From JABDGZ01 sp964483785 (GTDB taxonomy: Bacteria > Omnitrophota > Gorgyraeia > Zapsychrales > Fredricksoniimonadaceae): a stretch of DNA of 64,000 nt. Positions within the stretch are counted from its first letter, which is position 1. Every line of letters begins with the position of its first letter. The stretch covers positions 1 to 64,000 of the forward strand of contig CAZACW010000002.1 of the NCBI GenBank assembly GCA_964483785.1, written 5' to 3'. The translations under genes and the position numbers were made by a program. The notes beneath the pieces are model-generated. The model made no database searches and was not told where the DNA came from. It saw only the letters and a list, made by a program, of their open reading frames with translations. Shown here one piece after another: positions 32,677 to 41,250 of the stretch.

Positions 32677-33797
32677 ACAAAATCAAAATTCCCTATACGC
32701 ATTTGGGGGCCCAGCACGCTAGGATCAAGCAGAGGCTGATGGCGGCCGTGGAAGAGGTCTTGGAAAGCGGCAAATTCATCCTGGGCCCGCCGGTCGAGGC
32801 CTTTGAGGCCCGCTTCGCGTCATTGTGCGGCAGGAAATTTGCCGTCGGCGTCGGCAACGGCACGGACGCCCTGGTCCTGGCCTTAAAAATTTTAGGCATC
32901 GGGCCCGGCGATGAAGTGATCACCGTGGCCAATACCTTTGTTTCAACGGTCAGCAGTATTGTGATGGCAGGGGCAAGGCCGGTATTCGTCGATGTCCGGG
33001 ACGATTACAATATCGACCCTGGTCTCGTCGAGAAGGCCATCACCCCTCGGACCAAGGCCATTTTACCCGTGCATTTGACCGGCCGGCCGGCGGACATGGA
33101 CCCGCTCATGGCCCTGGCCAGGCAGTACGGCTTGAAGGTGGTCGAAGACTGTGCCCAGGCCGTCGGCGCCCAGTATAAGGGCCAGAAGGTTGGCAGTTTC
33201 AGCGATATCGCGTGCTTTAGCCTTCATCCTTTGAAAATCCTCAATGCCTGCGGCGACGGCGGGGTGATGGTCACGGATAATCCGCAATATGAGGCTGCAT
33301 GCAGGGTCCTGCGCGATAACGGCATGAAGGACCGCGGTGAATGCGCGGCCTTTTCCAGCAATTCCAGGCTGGACTCCATCCAGGCCGCCATTTTGCTGGT
33401 GAAAATGGATTATATCGAGGCCTGGACCCAGAAGAGAATCGCCAACGCGCAATTCTACCAGCAGGCCTTGGCCAAGATGGAGCATATCCATTGTCCGGCT
33501 GACCAGCCTTACGTAAAATCCGTATACTCGTCCTTTGTGATCCAGGCCAAGCAGCGCGATCAGCTTAAAAGTTTTCTCGAGGAGAAGGGGATCGCCACCA
33601 AGATCCATTATCCCATCCCTGTGCATTTACAGCCTGCGGCGCAAAGCCTTGGCTACAGGCAGGGGGATTTGCCGGTGACGGAAAAACAAGCCCGGCAAAT
33701 CCTAAGCCTTCCGGTTTATCCGGAGTTGACCCAGGAAGAACTTAAAGAAATTGTCCGGTTATTGGGGGCATTTGATCTGGAGAAAGTCAACGCATGA
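32670..33797 (+). CDS. DegT/DnrJ/EryC1 sugar aminotransferase (copy 1)
   Basis: A 375-residue PLP enzyme that aminates a keto-sugar nucleotide. Seen are VGVGNGTDALVLAL, the PLP aspartate region VVEDCAQAVGA and the PLP lysine in CFSLHPLKILNACGDGG. ATG at 32670 lies within the end of the preceding gene; upstream in-frame starts would run inside it. The next gene overlaps by 4 bp and is a paralogue (shared LKILGIGPGDEVIT). Confidence 0.92.
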   Translation: MLNKIKIPYTHLGAQHARIKQRLMAAVEEVLESGKFILGPPVEAFEARFASLCGRKFAVGVGNGTDALVLALKILGIGPGDEVITVANTFVSTVSSIVMAGARPVFVDVRDDYNIDPGLVEKAITPRTKAILPVHLTGRPADMDPLMALARQYGLKVVEDCAQAVGAQYKGQKVGSFSDIACFSLHPLKILNACGDGGVMVTDNPQYEAACRVLRDNGMKDRGECAAFSSNSRLDSIQAAILLVKMDYIEAWTQKRIANAQFYQQALAKMEHIHCPADQPYVKSVYSSFVIQAKQRDQLKSFLEEKGIATKIHYPIPVHLQPAAQSLGYRQGDLPVTEKQARQILSLPVYPELTQEELKEIVRLLGAFDLEKVNA

Positions 33798-34897
33798 AGG
33801 TGCCTTATTCGTATTTAAAAGAGCAATTCGCCGATATCAGCCCGTATTTAAACGGGATGAAAAAATTGGTGCGAAGCGAGGATTTGACCCTGGGCAAGCC
33901 GGTCGGCGAGTTTGAAGGCCGCTTCGCCAAACTTACGGGCCTGCCCTATGCTGTGGGTGTTAGCACCGGCACGGACGCGCTGATTTTGTCGTTGAAAATT
34001 TTAGGCATCGGGCCCGGGGATGAGGTGATCACCACCCCCAATACCTTTATCGCGACAGTGGGGGCCATTGCCATGACCGGCGCCAGGCCGGTGTTTGTGG
34101 ATAATAACGACGAGCATACGATCGACGCGGATAAAATCGAGCGGGCCATAACCCGCCGCACCAAGGCCATCCTGCCCGTGCATTTAAGCGGAACGCCGGC
34201 GGATATGCCGGCCATCATGACCATTGCCCGCCGTCACGGCCTGCATGTCGTGGAGGACGCGGCCCAGGCCATCCTGGCCTCCATTGACGGCAAGCATGTC
34301 GGCTCCTGGGGAGCGGCCGCGGGTTTCAGCCTTCATCCGTTGAAAAATTTGAACGTCTGGGGCGACGGAGGCATGATTGTGACGCGCTCCAAGTCCCTGT
34401 ACCGGAAACTAAGGCTGCTGCGCAATCACGGCTTGGTCAGCCGGGACAAGGTGGAATTCTTCGGCCATAATTGCCGCCTGGATTCCCTGCAAGCCGTGAT
34501 CGCCAACCGCCTGATCACGCAGGCCCATGCGATCACCCAGCGGCGCATACGCCATGCCGAGTTTTATGACCGCGCGTTAAGTTCCTTGTCCGGGGCCATC
34601 AAGGTGCCGCCCCGGCGCAAGAACGTGCAGAGGGTCTACCATACCTATGTCATCCATGCCAGGCGCCGCGATGCGTTGTTAAAATATCTGCTGGCCAAGG
34701 GCATCAGCGCCAAGGTGCATTATCCGATACCCTTGCACCTGCAAAAGGCGGCCAGGTATTTGGGTTATAAAAAAGGGGATTTTCCCGTCTGTGAAGCGCA
34801 TTGCAGGGACATCATCACCCTGCCGGTGCACCAGCATCTGACCCAGGGTCAGCTGGATTATGTGAAGGACTGCATCCATCGGTTTTACCGAAGCTGA
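33794..34897 (+). CDS. DegT/DnrJ/EryC1 sugar aminotransferase (copy 2)
   Basis: A 367-residue paralogue of the preceding gene with VGVSTGTDALILSL, VVEDAAQAILAS and PLP lysine in FSLHPLKNLNVWGDGG. Probably acts on a different keto-sugar or position, since tandem DegT genes commonly serve separate steps. Overlaps its neighbour by ATGA. Confidence 0.92.
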   Translation: MKVPYSYLKEQFADISPYLNGMKKLVRSEDLTLGKPVGEFEGRFAKLTGLPYAVGVSTGTDALILSLKILGIGPGDEVITTPNTFIATVGAIAMTGARPVFVDNNDEHTIDADKIERAITRRTKAILPVHLSGTPADMPAIMTIARRHGLHVVEDAAQAILASIDGKHVGSWGAAAGFSLHPLKNLNVWGDGGMIVTRSKSLYRKLRLLRNHGLVSRDKVEFFGHNCRLDSLQAVIANRLITQAHAITQRRIRHAEFYDRALSSLSGAIKVPPRRKNVQRVYHTYVIHARRRDALLKYLLAKGISAKVHYPIPLHLQKAARYLGYKKGDFPVCEAHCRDIITLPVHQHLTQGQLDYVKDCIHRFYRS

Positions 34898-34915
34898 TTG
34901 TTGGGAGCCAAGGCC

Positions 34916-35989
34916 ATGAATACATCGTTAGCAGATAACAGCCAGTTGAGCGAAGAGCAGGTGATCAAGGCGGCCCAGGAAGGCCTGGGGCAGAAGGTGC
35001 TGGCTGTTTCTAAAATCGGCAAGGGCAGAAACAGCAAGGTCTACCAGATTACATGCCCCGACGGGCAGTATGCGGCCAAATTTTATTTTCAACATGCTTC
35101 CGATACCCGTGACCGCATGGGCACGGAATACGGGAGTTTTTCATTTTTGTGGGAACAAGGCTTGCGGGTGGTGCCCAGGCCCGTGGCCTTGATCAAGTCC
35201 CAGGGCTGCGCCTTTTATGAATTTATTTGCGGTTCATCCATGGCCGGGGACAAGACCAAGGCAGACGTGGATGCTGCCGCGGATTTTTTGGAAACCCTGG
35301 CCCGCTTGTCCGCCAAGGCCCAGAGCGGGGAATTTGCCGCGGCCTCGGCCGCCTGTTTCAGTTTCAATGATTGCGTGCAGAACATCCAGGGCCGGCTAGA
35401 CCGCATCCAGATCCAGCAGGGCGCAGGGGAATATGATCTGCTGCACCGGTATCTGAGGGAAGAATTCATCCCCTTGTTTAAGACAGTGTCCGCATGGTCC
35501 CTGGCTCATCTCCAGGAACAGGGGATCACCGGGGATCAGATCATCCCCAGGACGTACCAGACCTTGAGCCCGTCGGATTTTGGTTTCCACAATGCCCTGC
35601 GCCAAAGCGAAGGCAGGATCGTATTTTTGGATTTTGAATATTTCGGCTGGGATGATCCGGCTAAAATGACCGCGGATTTTCTTTGGCACCCTAATCCCGC
35701 GATGAATTTGAAGGAAGACCTGAAAAACCATTTTGTCCGGCGCATGGCCGCGATTTTCGGCAAGGACCCGCATTTTAAAACAAGATTGCAATGGCTTTAT
35801 CCTGTCTTTGGCCTGATGTGGTCCTTGATCTGTTTAAACGAATTCATCACCGTGGACGCCCAGCGCCGCGGTTTTGCCCAGCCCCAGGTCAAAAACAGCA
35901 GCGCGGTGCGGCTGCAGCAGCTGGATGAGGCCAAACGCGTCAGCGACAAGATCAAACGCAGTTATTTGGATTTTCCTTATGCCTACTAA
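34916..35989 (+). CDS. Aminoglycoside/choline kinase-like phosphotransferase
   Basis: A 357-residue protein-kinase-like fold: glycine loop GKGRNSKVYQI, lysine in YAAKFYFQ, catalytic loop LSPSDFGFHNAL (the usual HGD is SD here, with D and N retained) and metal site FLDFEYFGWDDP. APH/choline kinase-type enzymes phosphorylate small hydroxylated molecules; here a sugar is likely. ATG at 34916 follows GGAGCCAAGG; a TTG at 34898 is an alternative. The stop lies inside the next gene. Confidence 0.82.
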   Translation: MNTSLADNSQLSEEQVIKAAQEGLGQKVLAVSKIGKGRNSKVYQITCPDGQYAAKFYFQHASDTRDRMGTEYGSFSFLWEQGLRVVPRPVALIKSQGCAFYEFICGSSMAGDKTKADVDAAADFLETLARLSAKAQSGEFAAASAACFSFNDCVQNIQGRLDRIQIQQGAGEYDLLHRYLREEFIPLFKTVSAWSLAHLQEQGITGDQIIPRTYQTLSPSDFGFHNALRQSEGRIVFLDFEYFGWDDPAKMTADFLWHPNPAMNLKEDLKNHFVRRMAAIFGKDPHFKTRLQWLYPVFGLMWSLICLNEFITVDAQRRGFAQPQVKNSSAVRLQQLDEAKRVSDKIKRSYLDFPYAY

Positions 35990-36794
35990 GTTAGACGCCA
36001 GGTCCAGGCAGTTGCGCTGGAAAATTGTGGACATATTAAAGGCCAGCCGCGCCGGCCATGTCGGCGCCGCCTTTTCTTTAGTGGAGATTTTGCGGGTCTT
36101 ATACGACGATGTTTTGCGTTTCGACCCCCAAGACCCGCATTGGCCCCAGAGGGACCGCTGCATCTTAAGCAAGGGGCACGGCTGTCTGGCCCTGTATGTG
36201 ATGCTGGCGGACAAAGGTTTTTTCCCTGAGGCGCATCTGTGGAGATTCACCGCGGCCGACGGCCTTTTAGGCGGGCACCCGGAACACAAGGTCCCAGGAG
36301 TGGAGGCCTCGACCGGCAGTCTCGGTCATGGCTTTTCCATTGGGGTGGGCATGGCCATCAACGCGCGGTATGAGCAAAGCAGCTCCCGCGTCTTTGTGGT
36401 CATCGGCGACGGGGAATCCAACGAAGGCTCGATTTGGGAAGCGGCCCTGTGCTCAGCCAAACATAAGCTGGACCAGCTGACCGTGATGGTGGACTATAAC
36501 AAGCACCAATCCTATGGTCCGACCAAGGAGGTCCTGGACATGGAACCTTTTGCGGATAAATGGCGGGCCTTTGGCTTCGCTGTCCGGGAATGCGACGGGC
36601 ATGATGTGGAGGCGCTTAAACGCACTTTGGAGGCGCTTCCTTTTGAGCCGGGCAAGCCCAATGCCGTTATCTGCCATACGGTCAAGGGCAAGGGTGTCAG
36701 TTATGTGGAAAATAATTTGAAATGGCATCACCGCAGTAAAATGACCGACGAGGAGATCGACGGTTTGTTTAAGGCCTTGGAGGCCGAGGTTTAA
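35979..36794 (+). CDS. Transketolase, N-terminal subunit
   Basis: A 271-residue thiamine-diphosphate-binding half: SRAGHVGAAFSLVEIL, GHGCLALYVML, the substrate-loop region EASTGSLGHGFSIGVGMA and the TPP motif GDGESNEGSIWEAA...VDYNKHQ. ATG at 35979 overlaps the preceding gene by 11 bp. Pairs with the next gene to form split transketolase. Its place in a glycan locus argues for a role in making an unusual sugar, not central metabolism. Confidence 0.93.
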   Translation: MPTKLDARSRQLRWKIVDILKASRAGHVGAAFSLVEILRVLYDDVLRFDPQDPHWPQRDRCILSKGHGCLALYVMLADKGFFPEAHLWRFTAADGLLGGHPEHKVPGVEASTGSLGHGFSIGVGMAINARYEQSSSRVFVVIGDGESNEGSIWEAALCSAKHKLDQLTVMVDYNKHQSYGPTKEVLDMEPFADKWRAFGFAVRECDGHDVEALKRTLEALPFEPGKPNAVICHTVKGKGVSYVENNLKWHHRSKMTDEEIDGLFKALEAEV

Positions 36795-36797
36795 GTC

Positions 36798-37736
36798 ATG
36801 CGCAAAACAGCGTTAGACCAGGTTTATGCATTGGCCCGCCAGGATGGGCGCATTTTTTTCATCGGCTCAGATTTGGGCTGCGGCACCCTGCAGAAATTTA
36901 AGGAAGAGATGCCGGGGCGTTTTTTGATGGAGGGTGTGAGCGAAGCCATGTGGGCCGCGCTGGCTGCCGGATTGGCCTTGGAAGGTAGGTTTGTATATCT
37001 ACACACCATCGCCAGCGTTTTTAGCCGCCCCTGTTTTGTGCGAATTGGCCTGGAGCTGGCCCTGCACAGGGCCAGGGTCCGTTTGATCGCCAAGGGCGGG
37101 GGGCTGGTGTACGCGCCGCTGGGGCCCACCCATTTGGCCATCGATGATCTGGCCATTTTGCGCGCGGTGCCGGGCATGGCCGTGGCAGCGCCCTGCGATG
37201 CTGATGAGATGAAGCGGCTGATGCCTCTGACCGTGGAACATCCAGGGCCGGTGTACATCCGCCTGGCCAAGGGAGGGGACATCATTGTTTCTTCAGACCG
37301 CGTGCCTTTGCAATTCGGCAAGGCCCTTGCAGTGCGCGAAGGCAGGGACGCCTTGATCGTGACCACGGGCGTCACCCTGCAGATGGCTTTAAAGGCGGCG
37401 GATGTGCTGGCCAACGAGGGCCTGGAAGTGGGAGTACTGCATATGCCCTTTATCAAGCCCTTTGATCAAGAGGCCTTGCTGCGTTTTGCAGAACAAACTT
37501 CCAATATCATCACCGTGGAAGAACATCTGGTGACCGGCGGCCTGGGCAGTGCCGTGGCCGAGGTGCTGATGGAAGCCAATTTCGATGCGCCGAAAAATTT
37601 CCGCCGCATCGGCATTCCCGACGCCTTTGCCGAAAGTTACGGGAACCAGCAGGCCCTGATGGCCCGGTACGGGATCACGGCCGAAAACATTTGTGCGGTT
37701 GTCAAACATTTGCGTCATCTGAAAATGGCGGTATAA
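36798..37736 (+). CDS. Transketolase, C-terminal subunit
   Basis: A 312-residue protein with the pyrimidine-binding domain (FMEGVSEAMWAALAAGLALEG, with the catalytic glutamate in GVSEAM) and the C-terminal domain (VTTGVTLQMALKAADVL, VEEHLVTGGLGSAVAE). Starts 3 bases after the N-terminal subunit. Together they could transfer two-carbon units, for example producing sedoheptulose 7-phosphate that would feed a heptose pathway. This substrate link is inference. Confidence 0.92.
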   Translation: MRKTALDQVYALARQDGRIFFIGSDLGCGTLQKFKEEMPGRFLMEGVSEAMWAALAAGLALEGRFVYLHTIASVFSRPCFVRIGLELALHRARVRLIAKGGGLVYAPLGPTHLAIDDLAILRAVPGMAVAAPCDADEMKRLMPLTVEHPGPVYIRLAKGGDIIVSSDRVPLQFGKALAVREGRDALIVTTGVTLQMALKAADVLANEGLEVGVLHMPFIKPFDQEALLRFAEQTSNIITVEEHLVTGGLGSAVAEVLMEANFDAPKNFRRIGIPDAFAESYGNQQALMARYGITAENICAVVKHLRHLKMAV

Positions 37737-37749
37737 GTCAACATAGGTT

Positions 37750-37776
37750 CCACCACAACCCCCGGGGTTGTGGTGG
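37750..37776. repeat. Palindrome variant A3 (27 bp) with compensatory change
   Basis: Arms CCACCACAACCCC and complement around C. Versus copies A1, A2 and A4, T became C in one arm and A became G in the opposite arm, keeping the pairing. Confidence 0.85.
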
Positions 37777-37778
37777 TA

Positions 37779-37807
37779 ACCATCACAACCCCGGGGGTTG
37801 TGATGGT
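37779..37807. repeat. 29-bp GC-rich palindrome, copy A4
   Basis: Identical to copy A1 (central G), 2 bp after A3, so A3 and A4 are in opposite orientation by the central base. Confidence 0.85.
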
Positions 37808-37808
37808 C

Positions 37809-37845
37809 ACATATTCTTGCATTCCTTGAAGAATAGGGAATATGT
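37809..37845. repeat. Box B copy with hairpin
   Basis: ACATATTCTTGCATTCCTT (37809-37827) is identical to 26185-26203 in the cloverleaf element. Here it forms a hairpin ACATATTC/GAATATGT (37809-37816/37838-37845), or alternatively ATTCTT/AAGAAT. It lies just before the methyltransferase gene. Confidence 0.75.
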
Positions 37846-37877
37846 CGAACAAGCAACAGTTTCTCAAGGAGGTTGAG

Positions 37878-38540
37878 ATGGGCCGGATGCTGGAATTTTT
37901 TACACCCTTGCACAAAAGGACCAAGCGCAATTATATCGAGCGCATGATGAACAAAAAGGTCGAGTGCATGAACAAGGCATGTGAGTATGAATTCGATTAT
38001 TGGGACGGGGACCGCAGCTGCGGTTACGGCGGCTATAAATACGACGGCCGCTGGAAACCCGTGGCCCAAAAATTGATCGACACCTACGGGATCAAGGACG
38101 GTTTCAAGATCCTGGACGTGGGCTGCGGCAAGGCGCATTTGTTGTACGAGATCAAGCAATTGCTGCCGAAGGTCGAGGTGACCGGCATCGATATTTCCAG
38201 GCACGGGTTGAGCGATGCGCCGGAGGCCGTCCGCCCGTTTTTGGTCCGGCACCGGGCCCAGGACCCCTATCCCTGGGGCAATCAGCATTTTGACCTGGTG
38301 ATCAGCCTGGGTACTTTACACAATCTGCACATTTACGAATTGGAAACAGCGCTCAAGGAAATCGAGCGCGTGGGCAAGGCAAAATACATCATGGTGGAAG
38401 GCTACCGCAACAAGGAAGAACTTTTTAATTTGGAATGCTGGGCCTTGACCGCGGTGTCCTTTTATGAGCCGCAGGCCTGGATCTGGCTGTACCGCCATTT
38501 CGGCTACAGCGGCGATTACGAATTCATTTATTTTGAATAA
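37878..38540 (+). CDS. Class I SAM-dependent methyltransferase
   Basis: A 220-residue enzyme with motif I in LDVGCGKAHLLYEI and acidic residue in VTGIDISR. Start chosen at 37878 because a full Shine-Dalgarno AAGGAGGT (37866-37873) sits 4 bases before; the in-frame ATG at 37842 lies inside the repeat. The N-terminal basic and tryptophan-rich segment (FDYWDGDRSCGYGGYKYDG) is seen in methyltransferases of polysaccharide loci. Substrate probably a sugar or its nucleotide form. Confidence 0.82.
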   Translation: MGRMLEFFTPLHKRTKRNYIERMMNKKVECMNKACEYEFDYWDGDRSCGYGGYKYDGRWKPVAQKLIDTYGIKDGFKILDVGCGKAHLLYEIKQLLPKVEVTGIDISRHGLSDAPEAVRPFLVRHRAQDPYPWGNQHFDLVISLGTLHNLHIYELETALKEIERVGKAKYIMVEGYRNKEELFNLECWALTAVSFYEPQAWIWLYRHFGYSGDYEFIYFE

Positions 38541-38549
38541 GAGGAGATT

Positions 38550-39587
38550 ATGAAAGCAGCGATTTTAGCGGAATTGAACAAACCCCTGGTGCTGGCGGAC
38601 ATTGCCCTGCCGCAGCGGCTGGCTTTCGGCCAGGTCCGGGTGAAAATTTTTTACAGCGGCATCTGCGGGGCCCAGCTCAATGAGATCGAGGGGGCCAAGG
38701 GCCCGGACAAATTCCTGCCGCATCTCTTGGGCCACGAAGGCTCAGGGACCGTCGTGGACGTGGGGCCGGGCGTCAAGACGGTCAAGAAGGACGATCATGT
38801 GGTCCTGCACTGGCGCCCCAGCAACGGCATCCAGTCCGAGACGCCCGCCTATGACTGGCAGGGCCGCAAGGTCAACGCGGGCTGGGTCACCACCTTCAAC
38901 GAAGAGGCCGTGATTTCCGAAAACCGCCTGACACCTATTCCTAAGGACTTTGATCTGCGCTTAGCACCCCTGTTCGGCTGTGCGGTGACCACGGCCATGG
39001 GCGTTGTCAATAATGACGCGCGCCTCAAGATCGGACAGTCCGTCGTGATTTTTGGCGCCGGCGGGGTGGGGCTGAACATCGTGCAGGCCGCGGCCATGGT
39101 TTCAGCCCATCCCATCGTGGCCATTGATCTGTTCGATGAAAAATTGGACATGGCCAAAAAATTCGGCGCCACCCATGTGCTGAATTCCAAAAAAACGCCT
39201 GGGGTGGCTTCCTGGGTCGCGCAGTACATCCCCAAGGGCCTGGCGGACGTGGTGATCTACACCACCGGCAATGCCCGCGTGATCGAGCTGGCCTATGAGC
39301 TCACCCATCCCGACGGGAAGACCATCCTGGTGGGCGTGCCGCTCAAGGGGGAAAATATTTCCATTTATTCCCTGCCCCTGCATTTTAACAAGGTGCTCAA
39401 AGGCTCGCACGGCGGCAGCAGCGAACCTCATTTGGACATTCCGCGCTATGTGGCCCTGTGCCAGTCAGGGAAGATGACCCTGGAAGGCCTGGTGACGGAT
39501 GAATTTCCCTTGTCCAAGATCAATGAGGCCCTGGATAAGGTGCGCAGCGGCCAGAGCGGGCGGGTGATCATCAATATGAAGGCCTGA
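38550..39587 (+). CDS. Medium-chain alcohol dehydrogenase-like oxidoreductase
   Basis: A 345-residue MDR protein. The GroES-like domain has the catalytic cysteine in SGICGAQLNE and GHEGSGTV; the Rossmann domain has VVIFGAGGVGLNIVQAAA. The structural-zinc lobe of four cysteines is replaced by a cysteine-free loop (around residues 88-110). It probably oxidises or reduces a sugar hydroxyl or keto group, paired with the aminotransferase that follows 13 bp later. RBS GAGGAG precedes the ATG. Confidence 0.85.
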   Translation: MKAAILAELNKPLVLADIALPQRLAFGQVRVKIFYSGICGAQLNEIEGAKGPDKFLPHLLGHEGSGTVVDVGPGVKTVKKDDHVVLHWRPSNGIQSETPAYDWQGRKVNAGWVTTFNEEAVISENRLTPIPKDFDLRLAPLFGCAVTTAMGVVNNDARLKIGQSVVIFGAGGVGLNIVQAAAMVSAHPIVAIDLFDEKLDMAKKFGATHVLNSKKTPGVASWVAQYIPKGLADVVIYTTGNARVIELAYELTHPDGKTILVGVPLKGENISIYSLPLHFNKVLKGSHGGSSEPHLDIPRYVALCQSGKMTLEGLVTDEFPLSKINEALDKVRSGQSGRVIINMKA

Positions 39588-39600
39588 CAAAGAACACAAG

Positions 39601-40719
39601 ATGAAAACCGAACAAGTCCAACACAAAATGCATGTACGCTTTCGGGACCTGGGCATCAAAGACCCTGGGCTTACAAAAGAATTACTGCAGGCTGTTGAGC
39701 AGGTCCTGACCCACGGACGTTTTATTCTGGGGCCGGAAGTGGAAATTTTTGAAAACCAGATCGCGGCCTGGTGCCAGCGCAAATACGCGGTGGGCATGAA
39801 TTCAGGGACAGATGCGCTTTACCTGGCCCTGCGGGCCTTGGGGATCGGCCCAGGGGATGAAGTGATCACAACGCCTTTGTCCTGGATCGCCACTGTGAAT
39901 GCCATTGTCCTGACCGGCGCCACACCGGTTTTTGTGGATATTGCCGAAGACCTAAACATCGACGCCGGTCTGATTGAAGAAGCGGTCACGCCCAAAACAA
40001 AGGCGATTGTGCCGGTGCATTTCACCGGCAGGATCTGCGATATGCCGCGTATTATGGGCATTGCCAAACGCCGCAAGCTCTATGTTGTGGAAGACGCGGC
40101 CCAGGCCTTTGGGGCCAGCATTCCGGAAGGGCCGGCAGGTTCGTTCGGGGACATCAGTTGTTTCAGCATCAATCCCATGAAGGTCTTGTGCGCCTACGGC
40201 GAGGCCGGGGCTGTGGTGACGGACGACGCGCAATTAAGGGACAAGCTTTCTTCCTTGCGTTACGCGGGGACGGTCAACCGGGAAGACTGCCATATGCCAA
40301 GCTTAAACGGCCGCATCGATACCATCCAGGCAGCCATGATTTCCATTAACCTGAAATATTTAAAAGACAAGATCAAACGGCGCCAGGACATAGCGCGGCG
40401 TTACGATGCCGCGCTTCAAAAGACGGTCATCTGCCCTGCGCCTTCCCCAGGCTGTCACATTTATTATTCCTACAGCATTTTGAGCGGGCGCCGTGATGAA
40501 CTTAAGCAGTACCTGCAAAACCACGGCATTGAAACCAAGATCCAGCACCCGATCCTGATGCCGTATCACACGGCGTACCGGGGGAAATTTCCGGCGAAGA
40601 TCCCGGCGGCTGAGCGCCTGGTGCAGAAATTGCTGTGTCTGCCCAATGATGAGGGCTTGTCCAATGCGCAGGTTGATTATGTCATTGACCGCATCCAGGA
40701 ATTCTATAAGGTGAATTGA
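39601..40719 (+). CDS. DegT/DnrJ/EryC1 sugar aminotransferase (copy 3)
   Basis: A 372-residue PLP aminotransferase: VGMNSGTDALYLALRALGIGPG, PLP aspartate region VVEDAAQAFGA, and lysine in CFSINPMKVLCAYGEAG. More distant from copies 1 and 2 than they are from each other. With the preceding dehydrogenase it could convert a sugar hydroxyl into an amine in two steps; inferred from adjacency. The following gene starts directly after the stop. Confidence 0.92.
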   Translation: MKTEQVQHKMHVRFRDLGIKDPGLTKELLQAVEQVLTHGRFILGPEVEIFENQIAAWCQRKYAVGMNSGTDALYLALRALGIGPGDEVITTPLSWIATVNAIVLTGATPVFVDIAEDLNIDAGLIEEAVTPKTKAIVPVHFTGRICDMPRIMGIAKRRKLYVVEDAAQAFGASIPEGPAGSFGDISCFSINPMKVLCAYGEAGAVVTDDAQLRDKLSSLRYAGTVNREDCHMPSLNGRIDTIQAAMISINLKYLKDKIKRRQDIARRYDAALQKTVICPAPSPGCHIYYSYSILSGRRDELKQYLQNHGIETKIQHPILMPYHTAYRGKFPAKIPAAERLVQKLLCLPNDEGLSNAQVDYVIDRIQEFYKVN

Positions 40720-41250
40720 ATGAAGATCAAGCCGTTTAACGAAGAGGTGTTTTACACCGACGAGGAAGTGACCAAGGTCAACCAGCAGGACGTGGCCTGG
40801 CTTAAAAGCAAGGCCCTGGCCAATCCGCGCCGCCGGGCGCGGCTCTGCGCCCATCCCGGCATCCAGGATGTCTTGCATGAGATGCTGATCGTCCATGTCC
40901 GGGACGCCTATGTCCAGCCGCACAAGCACCCTCACAAAAGCGAGTCCTTTCACATCATCGAAGGCCGCTTGAAGGTCGTTATTTTCAGCGAGTCCGGCAA
41001 GATCACGGAAATCATCGAGATGGGTGAGTATCTTTCGGGCCTGCGTTTCTATTACCGTCTGGCCCGCGGCCTTTTTCATACCGTTGTCCCTGCCTCCGAG
41101 ACCGTGGTTTATCATGAAGTCACCAACGGCCCGTTTGACAGGGCAGACACCGTGTTTGCCGGCTGGGCGCCGGCGGAAAATGAAATCCAGGCCCAGGCCG
41201 GATTTTTGAAGGATTTAAAGCAGAAAGCAACGATGGGAGCAAACGTATGA
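40720..41250 (+). CDS. WbuC-type cupin
   Basis: A 176-residue cupin-fold metalloprotein with the metal-binding HKHPHKSESFHIIEG block and a second histidine in GLFHTVVPASE. WbuC-family cupins are encoded in O-antigen clusters and their reaction is not established. Overlaps the next gene by ATGA. Confidence 0.78.
   Translation: MKIKPFNEEVFYTDEEVTKVNQQDVAWLKSKALANPRRRARLCAHPGIQDVLHEMLIVHVRDAYVQPHKHPHKSESFHIIEGRLKVVIFSESGKITEIIEMGEYLSGLRFYYRLARGLFHTVVPASETVVYHEVTNGPFDRADTVFAGWAPAENEIQAQAGFLKDLKQKATMGANV

Noticed and set aside
35979..37736. 1-deoxyxylulose-5-phosphate synthase or pyruvate dehydrogenase E1 split in two
   Set aside because: Motifs (SRAGHVGAAFSL, GDGESNEGSIWEAA) and subunit lengths fit split transketolase better.
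37750..37807. Possible CRISPR array
   Set aside because: Two adjacent palindromes only 2 bp apart, no spacers of regular length and no cas genes.
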